Assembly (NCBI GenBank): GCA_008501575.1
Contig: QQUO01000127.1
Coordinates: 1-5,000 of the forward strand
Length of the DNA: 5,000 nucleotides
From: Pseudomonadota bacterium
GTDB taxonomy: Bacteria; Pseudomonadota; Gammaproteobacteria; Xanthomonadales; Marinicellaceae
Direction: 5' to 3'
Shown here: piece after piece, positions 1 to 5,000 of the stretch
How the letters are laid out: each line of letters opens with the position of its first letter
How positions within the stretch are numbered: the stretch's first letter is position 1
The notes under the pieces: model-generated
What the model saw: the letters and a program-made list of their open reading frames with translations, nothing else
What the model was told of the DNA's origin: nothing
The model's database searches: none
Translations under genes and position numbers: made by a program

Positions 1-1116
1 AGCGGTCATGGTGTTGCCATAGATGCCAACCACATACAAATCAGCGGCTTTTTCGTTCAGCGCCAACACAGACAAGGGATAATGTCCGGCATTCACTGCT
101 TTTGAATAGGTTTCCATATCAGGGGCGGGTAAATCTTCAAATCCCGGGTAGTCACAGATAGATAAACAGCCCTGAGCACGTAAACCGGCCTGAATTGAAT
201 CAATCAATAAAAGAGAACCATGTTCTTGGGTCAGTTGTCGCGCTTTGGCATAAAACTCAGTTGTTAAAGCCACTCCGGGATTGCCTTCACCCATTACCGG
301 TTCCATAAATAAGGATTCAATGAATTCGTTATTTTGGGCGGCATGATCAAAGGCTTGTTCTAAAGCTTCGATGTCATTAATAGGAACAGTGATCAAATTA
401 TTACGGCCTTGAAAGGAAGCCAAACTTTTCTTATAAGATTTTAAAGAAGAGTCGGAATATTGGGCTGGTCTATCAGTTCGACCGTGAAATGCACCTTCTA
501 AAGCCATGATTTTTATGGTTTTTCCATAATGTTCGCCTTTTTGACCGGTTAGGTTTTTGGCATTAACGTCTGAAATACGGGCGGCAACTGTGACGGCTTC
601 CGAGCCGGAGTTCATGCAAATAAATTGTTTAAATGGGCAGCTGTCCCGAGTCAGGCCGATTTCTTTTTGCAACAGGTCGGTAAAGCGTCTTTGGTAAATG
701 TTACCGGTCATAATATTGGCCATCACATGGGGTTTGGCCATGGTTTTTAGAACATAATCCGGTGCATGGCCGGCACCCAACATACCATAGCCGCCATTAT
801 CGTGAAGAACTGCGCCTTTGAGGGTAATCACCCAAGGACCTTTGGCGGCCAGTGCCACATAAGGGTTAATGGCATCACCGGCATAAAAATTGACAAAAGA
901 ATGTTGCACAAAAGCCACTTGATCGGCTTCATCCATATTGATTATTTCAGGGTAACTTTGTTTTACAAAGTCATATTGCTGCAAGGCATTTTCAATGGCT
1001 TCGCTGAGATTGCTGTCTTTATTTATAAAGGATTGAATAATCTCGTCACTTAAACCATGGGTAAGTTTGTGGCCGTTGGCAGTCTTTAATGTCTGTAAAT
1101 GGTCAATCAATGTCAT
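1..1116 (-). CDS. Class III PLP-dependent aminotransferase, substrate unknown (3' end beyond window)
   Basis: The minus-strand frame is open from ATG at 1116 to the window edge: 372 codons, C-terminus missing. The family moves an amino group from an amine or omega-amino acid to a keto acid using pyridoxal phosphate, in the cytosol. Landmarks in order: residues 108-114 (NGGYGML, start of the large domain), NSGSEAV at 169-175 and FHGRT at 210-214 (cofactor phosphate and ring contacts), EPVMGEG at 272-278, DSIQAG at 306-311, and YSK at 337-339, where Lys339 should form the Schiff base. GNTMTA at 367-372 is the usual class III motif ahead of the C-terminal domain. Asp306, which should bind the pyridine nitrogen, is present, but the usual Glu after it is Ser307. 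About 95 residues precede the first conserved block, more than in typical ornithine or GABA aminotransferases. The Shine-Dalgarno is weak (AGAG about 11 nt before the ATG). Family is certain; I cannot name the substrate. Confidence 0.93.
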   Translation of the reverse strand, partial: MTLIDHLQTLKTANGHKLTHGLSDEIIQSFINKDSNLSEAIENALQQYDFVKQSYPEIINMDEADQVAFVQHSFVNFYAGDAINPYVALAAKGPWVITLKGAVLHDNGGYGMLGAGHAPDYVLKTMAKPHVMANIMTGNIYQRRFTDLLQKEIGLTRDSCPFKQFICMNSGSEAVTVAARISDVNAKNLTGQKGEHYGKTIKIMALEGAFHGRTDRPAQYSDSSLKSYKKSLASFQGRNNLITVPINDIEALEQAFDHAAQNNEFIESLFMEPVMGEGNPGVALTTEFYAKARQLTQEHGSLLLIDSIQAGLRAQGCLSICDYPGFEDLPAPDMETYSKAVNAGHYPLSVLALNEKAADLYVVGIYGNTMTA

Positions 1117-1148
1117 GCTTTAGTCTCTATACAAAATATCAGAGGCGC

Positions 1149-1157
1149 ATTTTAGCA
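1149..1157 (-). promoter_or_regulatory. Candidate extended -10 promoter for the aminotransferase gene
   Basis: On the minus strand this reads TGCTAAAAT, a TG-n extended -10 with five of six matches to TATAAT. No good -35 lies 16-18 bp upstream, which extended -10 promoters tolerate. Transcription would begin near 1142, leaving a leader of about 26 nt before the ATG at 1116. It sits in the 82-bp gap after lpxH, so the aminotransferase may be transcribed separately from ppi-lpxH. No convincing terminator separates them, so read-through is also possible. This is inferred from sequence match only. Confidence 0.35.
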
Positions 1158-1198
1158 TGAAACACCGGCAAATCCACGCCTTGCCTGACCGGTCTAAA

Positions 1199-1912
1199 TC
1201 AATAGTTGATTAAGCGTAACAATTTCGGTGTTGTTTCAAGAAAATGGGTTTGGTGATGCCAATCACCCATGACAATGCGGGTATTTGTCCCGTGTTGATG
1301 AACAGCGGGTCTGTGGGTGTGACCATGAATCAATAAGTCAACCTCATGCTGTTTGAAAAGTTGCTCGATGGCTTGCTGATTAACATCCATAATGGTCATA
1401 GCAACCTGGCCGGTGTGGTCCTGGCTTTTTTGTCTGGCTTGCTGGGCGAAAGTGATGCGCTCGGCGATCGGTTTCGACAGAAAATCTTGTTGCCATTGTG
1501 GGTTTCTGAGTTGCTGTCTGGCTTTTTGATAGACCACATCATCGGTACATTCAGCATCGCCATGAACCAATAAAGCGCGCCGATTATAAAGTTGAATCAC
1601 CAAGGGTTCTTGTAACAATTTTAAGCCACATGAGTCGGCGAATGAATGGCCCAATAAAAAATCGCGGTTACCGGCCATGAAATAACATTGACAGCCTAAA
1701 TCGCCTAATCGCTGCAGTTCGTTTTTAACCACTTGGGCGACTTCGTCGATAACATCATCGCCCAACCAGTATTCGAATAAATCACCCAAAATATACAGTT
1801 TATCAGCCTGGCTTGCCTGATCACGGCAAAAGCGAATGAACCGGTCGGTGATTTCGGGGTGCTGTTTACACAGGTGTAAGTCAGCGATAAAAAGGATTTT
1901 ATTCCGTGTCAT
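1199..1912 (-). CDS. lpxH: UDP-2,3-diacylglucosamine diphosphatase LpxH
   Basis: At 237 residues it is close to E. coli LpxH (240). LpxH cleaves UDP-2,3-diacylglucosamine to lipid X and UMP, the fourth step of lipid A synthesis, at the cytoplasmic face of the inner membrane. The calcineurin-type metallophosphoesterase motifs are all present: DLH at 11-13, GDLFEYWLGDD at 43-53, GNRDFL at 81-86, HGDAECTDD at 117-125 and GHTHRP at 196-201. Asp11, His13, Asp44, Asn82, His117, His197 and His199 match the two-metal ligands by family comparison. IMDVNQ (173-178) and GDWH (215-218) are further LpxH hallmarks that separate it from generic phosphoesterases. The start lies 14 nt inside the end of the upstream cyclophilin gene; no good Shine-Dalgarno precedes it, so translation is probably coupled to that gene. 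The first residues lead straight into the conserved first strand, supporting this start. No key residue is missing. Confidence 0.96.
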   Translation of the reverse strand: MTRNKILFIADLHLCKQHPEITDRFIRFCRDQASQADKLYILGDLFEYWLGDDVIDEVAQVVKNELQRLGDLGCQCYFMAGNRDFLLGHSFADSCGLKLLQEPLVIQLYNRRALLVHGDAECTDDVVYQKARQQLRNPQWQQDFLSKPIAERITFAQQARQKSQDHTGQVAMTIMDVNQQAIEQLFKQHEVDLLIHGHTHRPAVHQHGTNTRIVMGDWHHQTHFLETTPKLLRLINY

Positions 1913-2486
1913 CAGCGGGAATTTCTGAAATCACCGTGACATCATTTATAACCACATTCTCTAAAGGTAGGTTTTGTCGGAAAGGGGGTTTGGCTCCGGT
2001 GGGTTTAAAACGAATTTCATCCACCACATCCATGCCCTTCACAACCTCACCAAAGACGGCATAACCCCAAGTATTGGTGTTTTGTTCGCCAGTGAAGTTA
2101 AGTGCCGCATTGTCCTGAACATTAATAAAAAACTGGGCTGTGGCTGAATGGGGATCGGATAGTCGCGCCATGGCAATGGTACCACGGTCATTTTTCAAAC
2201 CATTAGAGGCCTCATTTTCAATGGGTGCGCGGGTTGGTTTTAGTTGCAAATCTTCGCTAAAGCCACCGCCTTGTATCATAAATGTGCTGATGACCCGGTG
2301 AAAAATGGTGCCATCATAAAAATCATCTTGCACATATTGTAAAAAGTTGGCCACCGTTTTGGGTGCTTTATCATCATAAAGTTTGATGTAAATATCCCCT
2401 TCAGTGGTTTGCATTTTTATCAAGGTGTTGTCAGCTGAAGCGGCAACACTCAAAAACAGAACGAATAATAATAAATAATTTTTCAT
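1899..2486 (-). CDS. Cyclophilin-type peptidyl-prolyl cis-trans isomerase with signal peptide, probably periplasmic
   Basis: This 195-residue protein catalyses cis-trans isomerisation of Xaa-Pro bonds during folding. Residues 1-18 form a short Sec signal peptide: Lys2, then a leucine- and phenylalanine-rich core (5-16) and an ASA site, with likely cleavage before Asp19. There is no lipobox cysteine. The cyclophilin domain covers about 21-187. FHRVI (62-66) and FMIQGG (69-74) carry Arg64, Phe69 and Gln72, and AQFFINV (117-123) carries Gln118 and Phe120, equivalent to human cyclophilin A Arg55, Phe60, Gln63, Gln111 and Phe113. VFGEVVKGMDVVDEI (144-158) is the usual C-terminal block. It begins a leftward operon with lpxH. 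E. coli also has a cyclophilin beside lpxH, but that one (ppiB) is cytoplasmic. The gene could therefore be called ppiA-like by location or ppiB-like by neighbourhood, so I leave the symbol blank. The acidic tail after about 187 is not conserved. Confidence 0.94.
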   Translation of the reverse strand: MKNYLLLFVLFLSVAASADNTLIKMQTTEGDIYIKLYDDKAPKTVANFLQYVQDDFYDGTIFHRVISTFMIQGGGFSEDLQLKPTRAPIENEASNGLKNDRGTIAMARLSDPHSATAQFFINVQDNAALNFTGEQNTNTWGYAVFGEVVKGMDVVDEIRFKPTGAKPPFRQNLPLENVVINDVTVISEIPADDTE

Positions 2487-2512
2487 GGTACGGCTTAGGT
2501 TTAAAAAGCGTC

Positions 2513-2541
2513 ATGATACGCATAATGGCTAATGTTTTCCA
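2513..2541 (-). promoter_or_regulatory. Candidate sigma-70 promoter for the ppi-lpxH operon
   Basis: On the minus strand, TGGAAA (2541-2536, four of six matches to TTGACA) is followed after 17 bp by TATCAT (2518-2513, five of six matches to TATAAT). The expected start point near 2506 gives a leader of about 20 nt before the ATG at 2486, with no clear Shine-Dalgarno. It is the best-spaced pair in the divergent region for this direction, but it is a consensus match only. Its -35 overlaps the PurR-box-like dyad at 2526-2541. Confidence 0.4.
2526..2541. promoter_or_regulatory. Weak PurR-box-like dyad in the divergent region
   Basis: The 16 bp TGGCTAATGTTTTCCA matches the E. coli PurR consensus ACGCAAACGTTTTCGT at 10 of 16 positions, including the whole GTTTTC core. 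It has partial dyad symmetry, with TGG and CCA at the ends and AA and TT around the centre. E. coli purT is under PurR control, so the position upstream of a purT gene is suggestive. It lies upstream of the purT -10 and over the -35 proposed for ppi. A 10 of 16 match in AT-rich DNA may well be chance, and I cannot tell whether this organism has PurR. Confidence 0.2.
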
Positions 2542-2575
2542 GCAAAAACAGCGGCAATTCAAGTTAACCATTCAA

Positions 2576-2584
2576 TGCTATAAT
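2576..2584 (+). promoter_or_regulatory. Extended -10 promoter of purT-rlmL
   Basis: The sequence reads TGCTATAAT: a perfect TATAAT (2579-2584) with the TG-n extension. There is no good -35 at 16-18 bp (AATTCA at 17 bp), which is normal for extended -10 promoters. Transcription should begin near 2591, giving a leader of about 24 nt before the purT ATG at 2615. No attenuator or riboswitch could fit in that leader. Confidence 0.65.
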
Positions 2585-2614
2585 GGCGGGCTTTTATTGT
2601 CTGTGTAAATACCC

Positions 2615-3811
2615 ATGAGTTCTTTTTTTTCTGAATCTCGCAACCAACCCATTAAACTGTTGTTATTGGGGGCAGGTGAATTAGGTAAAGAGTTAACCAT
2701 TGAAGCGCAACGAATGGCCATTCGTGTGGTGGCAGTGGATCGTTATGACAATGCCCCGGCGATGCAAGTGGCGAACGAATCACGGGTCATTAATATGCTG
2801 GATGCGGTGCAATTGGCTCAACTGATTAAAGATGAACAGCCTGATTTAATTGTGCCGGAAATTGAGGCCATTGCCACTGCCGCGCTGATCAAAGCTGAAG
2901 AGGCCGGTTTTAAGGTGGTGCCTTCTGCCAGAGCCGCTGATTTGACCTTAAACCGCAAAGGCATTCGTTGCTTAGCAGCTGAGGAACTTGGTTTGGAAAC
3001 CAGTGAGTATCAATTTGTGGACAATTATGATAATTTTTGTAAAGCTGTTGCAGACATTGGTATTCCTTGTGTGGTTAAACCCGTTATTAGTTCTTCCGGA
3101 AAAGGCCAATCCATTATTCGAGAGAAGGCAGATTTGGCAGAGGCCTGGCGCTTAAGCCAGGAAGCCGGGCGTGCCGGTGCCGGTGAAGTGATTGTGGAGT
3201 CCTTTATTAAATATGATTTTGAAATCACCCAGCTAACTGTTCAACATGCCGGTGGCGTAACTTATTGCGAACCCATCGGTCATTTACAAGAGGCCGGTGA
3301 TTATATTGAGTCATGGCAACCACAGGCTTTAACGGACACCACCATGGCAAAAGTGCGAGAAATGTCGGATAAAATCACCACAGCTTTGGGTGGCTGGGGG
3401 GTGTTTGGGGTGGAGTTTTTTATCCGAGGAGAAGATGTGATTTTTTCCGAAGTGTCCCCACGGCCACATGATACCGGCATGGTGACCATGATATCTCAGG
3501 ATCTCAGTCAATTTGCGTTACATTTACGGGCCATTTTAGGTCTGCCAATTCCAGCCATTAAAAATTTCCAAGCAAGTGCATCAAAGCCATTATTGGCCAC
3601 CGGACATGGTAATCTTATTTCGTTTACCGGTATTGATAAAGCCTTGAGTCAAACAGGCACTCAAGTGCGTGTTTTTGGTAAACCAGAGATTAATGGACGC
3701 CGCCGTTTGGGGGTTTGTTTGGCCACCGCACGTTCGTTAAATGCCGCCCGCAAAAAAGCCGCGGATATGGTGGCAGCAATTAATATTACCATTGACAATA
3801 AGGGTTCATGA
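2615..3811 (+). CDS. purT: Formate-dependent phosphoribosylglycinamide formyltransferase PurT (GAR transformylase 2)
   Basis: PurT uses ATP and formate to convert GAR to formyl-GAR, the third step of purine synthesis, in the cytosol. It does the job of folate-dependent PurN without 10-formyl-THF. The protein is 398 residues against 392 in E. coli. In order: N-terminal pre-ATP-grasp domain with GAGELGKEL (19-27), VDRYDNAPAM (41-50) and VPEIEAIAT (80-88); ATP-grasp domain with VVKP (153-156), the glycine-rich loop SSSGKGQS (159-166) and EVSPRPHDTGMV (279-290), including metal-binding Glu267 and Glu279 by family comparison; and a C-terminal domain with FGKPEINGRRRLGV near 354-367. VSPRPHDTGMV and EIEAIAT separate it from the paralogue PurK. 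The start is fixed by an in-frame TAA at 2606-2608 and by alignment: the first glycine of GAGELGKE is residue 19 in both species. No Shine-Dalgarno is visible. Codons 3-6 contain an eight-T run (2623-2630). The stop overlaps the rlmL start. Confidence 0.97.
   Translation: MSSFFSESRNQPIKLLLLGAGELGKELTIEAQRMAIRVVAVDRYDNAPAMQVANESRVINMLDAVQLAQLIKDEQPDLIVPEIEAIATAALIKAEEAGFKVVPSARAADLTLNRKGIRCLAAEELGLETSEYQFVDNYDNFCKAVADIGIPCVVKPVISSSGKGQSIIREKADLAEAWRLSQEAGRAGAGEVIVESFIKYDFEITQLTVQHAGGVTYCEPIGHLQEAGDYIESWQPQALTDTTMAKVREMSDKITTALGGWGVFGVEFFIRGEDVIFSEVSPRPHDTGMVTMISQDLSQFALHLRAILGLPIPAIKNFQASASKPLLATGHGNLISFTGIDKALSQTGTQVRVFGKPEINGRRRLGVCLATARSLNAARKKAADMVAAINITIDNKGS
3800..3804 (+). promoter_or_regulatory. 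Ribosome binding site of rlmL, deciding between two adjacent ATGs
   Basis: AAGGG lies inside the last codons of purT. Two ATGs follow in the same frame, at 3808 and 3811. The spacing is 6 nt to the second and only 3 nt to the first, so the second is preferred. This is the clearest Shine-Dalgarno in the window; the other genes have weak ones or none. Confidence 0.5.
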
Positions 3812-5000
3812 TGACCATAGAAGCCTTTGCCACCTGTCCCAAGCAATTGGAGCTGTTACTTAAAGAGGAGATCCTTATTTTAGGGGGTCTTGAGGTCAAG
3901 GAAGCATTAGCAGGTGTTCATTTTCAGATGAACGCGGCTGATTTGCCGCGATTAATTATGTGGAGCCGTTTAGCCAACCGCATTATGGTGAAATTAGGTG
4001 GTTTCCAGTGTCGTCATAAAAAAGATTTGTATGATGCCGTGAGTGGCATTCAATGGCGATCACTCTGTCGGCAGATTCCTGATACCTTGTCGCTTCGATT
4101 TTCAGGCACCAACCCCTCATTAAACAACAGTCATTTTTCGTCCCAGGTGATGAAAGATGCGGTGGTTGATCAACTGTTTACTTTTTATGAACAACGTCCC
4201 AAAGTGGTCAAAAATGATGGCCATTTAAGCATATATGGTCATTTGCGACACAACCAATTAAGCCTTTACCAGGACATTACGGGCCACAGTCTTCACCAGC
4301 GCGGCTACCGCAGTGAAAACACCTTGGCGCCTTTAAAGGAAAATTTAGCGGCTGCCATTTTAATTCGAGCCGGTTGGCCGGAAAAAGCGCGTCAACATTA
4401 TCATTTAATTGACCCGATGTGTGGTTCGGGAACTTTGTTGCTGGAAGGATGGGGTATGGCCACCGATTTGGCACCCAATAAAAACTATAAAAGCCATGCT
4501 TTATTCAGTTGGCAACACTTTAATGTCAATCACTGGCATCAATTATTGGATGAATCTGAGCAACGCCATCAACAAGCTTTGCAAACTTATCGGGGACAAA
4601 TTATTGGCGTTGACCATCACAAAAAATCAATTGAAATGGCACAAGAAAACAGTCAACAATTGAGTGCTGGCGATCGCATTAGTTTTCATTATCAAACTTT
4701 GGATAAGTTTAAAATACCGCCACGCAATAATTTAATCGTGGCAAATCCACCCTATGGTGTGCGTTTACAAAAGAATTATTTATCAAGCTGGCGGCAATTG
4801 GCTCACTGGTTGGCGAACAATGTTCGTCAAGCCCAAGCAGCCATCTTAACACCCGATGAATCATTAGCCTGGTTATTGGGCTATAAAGAGCAGGCTTCTT
4901 ATTTATTTTATAATGGACGTATTCCGGTCCAGTTGCGTTTAATGGATATCGACAAATCCAACCGTTTAACAGTGCCTGATAAACAGCATTTTGCCTTGCC
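3811..5000 (+). CDS. rlmL: 23S rRNA (guanine-N2) methyltransferase RlmL, or N-terminal half of fused RlmKL (3' end beyond window)
   Basis: The frame is open from ATG 3811 to the window end, 396 codons. RlmL methylates N2 of G2445 in 23S rRNA (E. coli numbering) using S-adenosylmethionine. Residues 1-50 match the N-terminal ferredoxin-like part (FATCPKQLELLLKEE at 6-20 resembles the E. coli start). MWSRLANRIM (50-59) leads into the THUMP RNA-binding domain, to about 155. RGYR at 165-168 and APLKENLAAA at 173-182 are typical linker and MTase-entry motifs. The Rossmann methyltransferase has DPMCGSGTLL (201-210, SAM loop), GVDHH (266-270, acidic end of strand 2) and catalytic ANPPYG (311-316), an NPPY motif for exocyclic guanine amines. 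The domain seems to end near 383, but no stop follows by 396. E. coli's 702-residue protein carries RlmK (m7G2069) after this point; whether that is so here is not visible. The start overlaps the purT stop by 1 nt, so the two are cotranscribed. Confidence 0.93.
   Translation, partial: MTIEAFATCPKQLELLLKEEILILGGLEVKEALAGVHFQMNAADLPRLIMWSRLANRIMVKLGGFQCRHKKDLYDAVSGIQWRSLCRQIPDTLSLRFSGTNPSLNNSHFSSQVMKDAVVDQLFTFYEQRPKVVKNDGHLSIYGHLRHNQLSLYQDITGHSLHQRGYRSENTLAPLKENLAAAILIRAGWPEKARQHYHLIDPMCGSGTLLLEGWGMATDLAPNKNYKSHALFSWQHFNVNHWHQLLDESEQRHQQALQTYRGQIIGVDHHKKSIEMAQENSQQLSAGDRISFHYQTLDKFKIPPRNNLIVANPPYGVRLQKNYLSSWRQLAHWLANNVRQAQAAILTPDESLAWLLGYKEQASYLFYNGRIPVQLRLMDIDKSNRLTVPDKQHFAL

Noticed and set aside
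766..1053. Plus-strand open frame of 95 codons
   Set aside because: It lies antisense to the aminotransferase gene, whose conserved motifs run unbroken through the region; no known motif or ribosome binding site.
1167..1185. Inverted repeat GGCAA/TTGCC with a 9-nt loop downstream of lpxH, considered as a terminator
   Set aside because: The stem is only 5 bp and is followed by GGTGTTTC rather than a run of T on the minus strand.
1187..1194. Perfect 8-bp palindrome GACCGGTC just after the lpxH stop
   Set aside because: It is too short to form a hairpin, occurs once in the intergenic region and has no partner site suggesting an operator.
1346..1573. Plus-strand open frame of 75 codons
   Set aside because: It is antisense to lpxH, which carries all catalytic motifs across this stretch.
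4277..4663. Open frames of 65 codons (minus) and 84 codons (plus) inside rlmL
   Set aside because: Both overlap the conserved SAM-binding region of rlmL in other frames and show no protein motif.
4670..4677. GCGATCGC octamer, identical to the cyanobacterial HIP1 repeat
   Set aside because: I found a single copy, inside rlmL codons, and the genes look gammaproteobacterial, so chance is the likely explanation.

Overview
The window looks like an ordinary chromosomal stretch from a Gram-negative bacterium, most likely a gammaproteobacterium. An LpxH-type lipid A enzyme and a signal-peptide cyclophilin indicate an outer membrane. The PurT and RlmL proteins follow their E. coli counterparts almost motif for motif. 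Base composition is moderately AT-rich and even across the window, and I see no sign of mobile DNA, CRISPR, tRNA or rRNA. The genus cannot be fixed from the sequence alone.

Layout: positions 1-2486 are transcribed leftwards (minus strand) and 2615-5000 rightwards, from a shared 128-bp divergent region (2487-2614). Leftwards, a cyclophilin-type peptidyl-prolyl isomerase with a signal peptide (1899-2486) is followed, with a 14-nt overlap, by lpxH (1199-1912). After an 82-bp gap with its own candidate promoter comes a class III PLP-dependent aminotransferase (1-1116), which runs off the left edge. Rightwards, purT (2615-3811) is followed without a gap by rlmL (from 3811), which runs off the right edge.

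Roles: the ppi-lpxH pair serves the cell envelope (periplasmic protein folding and lipid A synthesis). PurT makes formyl-GAR from formate for purine synthesis, and RlmL methylates 23S rRNA. The aminotransferase is clearly PLP-dependent, but its substrate cannot be told from sequence.

I found no undescribed system. The points most worth a second look are the altered cofactor-site motif and long N-terminus of the aminotransferase, the exported cyclophilin at a position where E. coli has cytoplasmic ppiB, a T8 tract in codons 3-6 of purT behind a leader with no Shine-Dalgarno sequence, and a PurR-box-like dyad in the divergent region.
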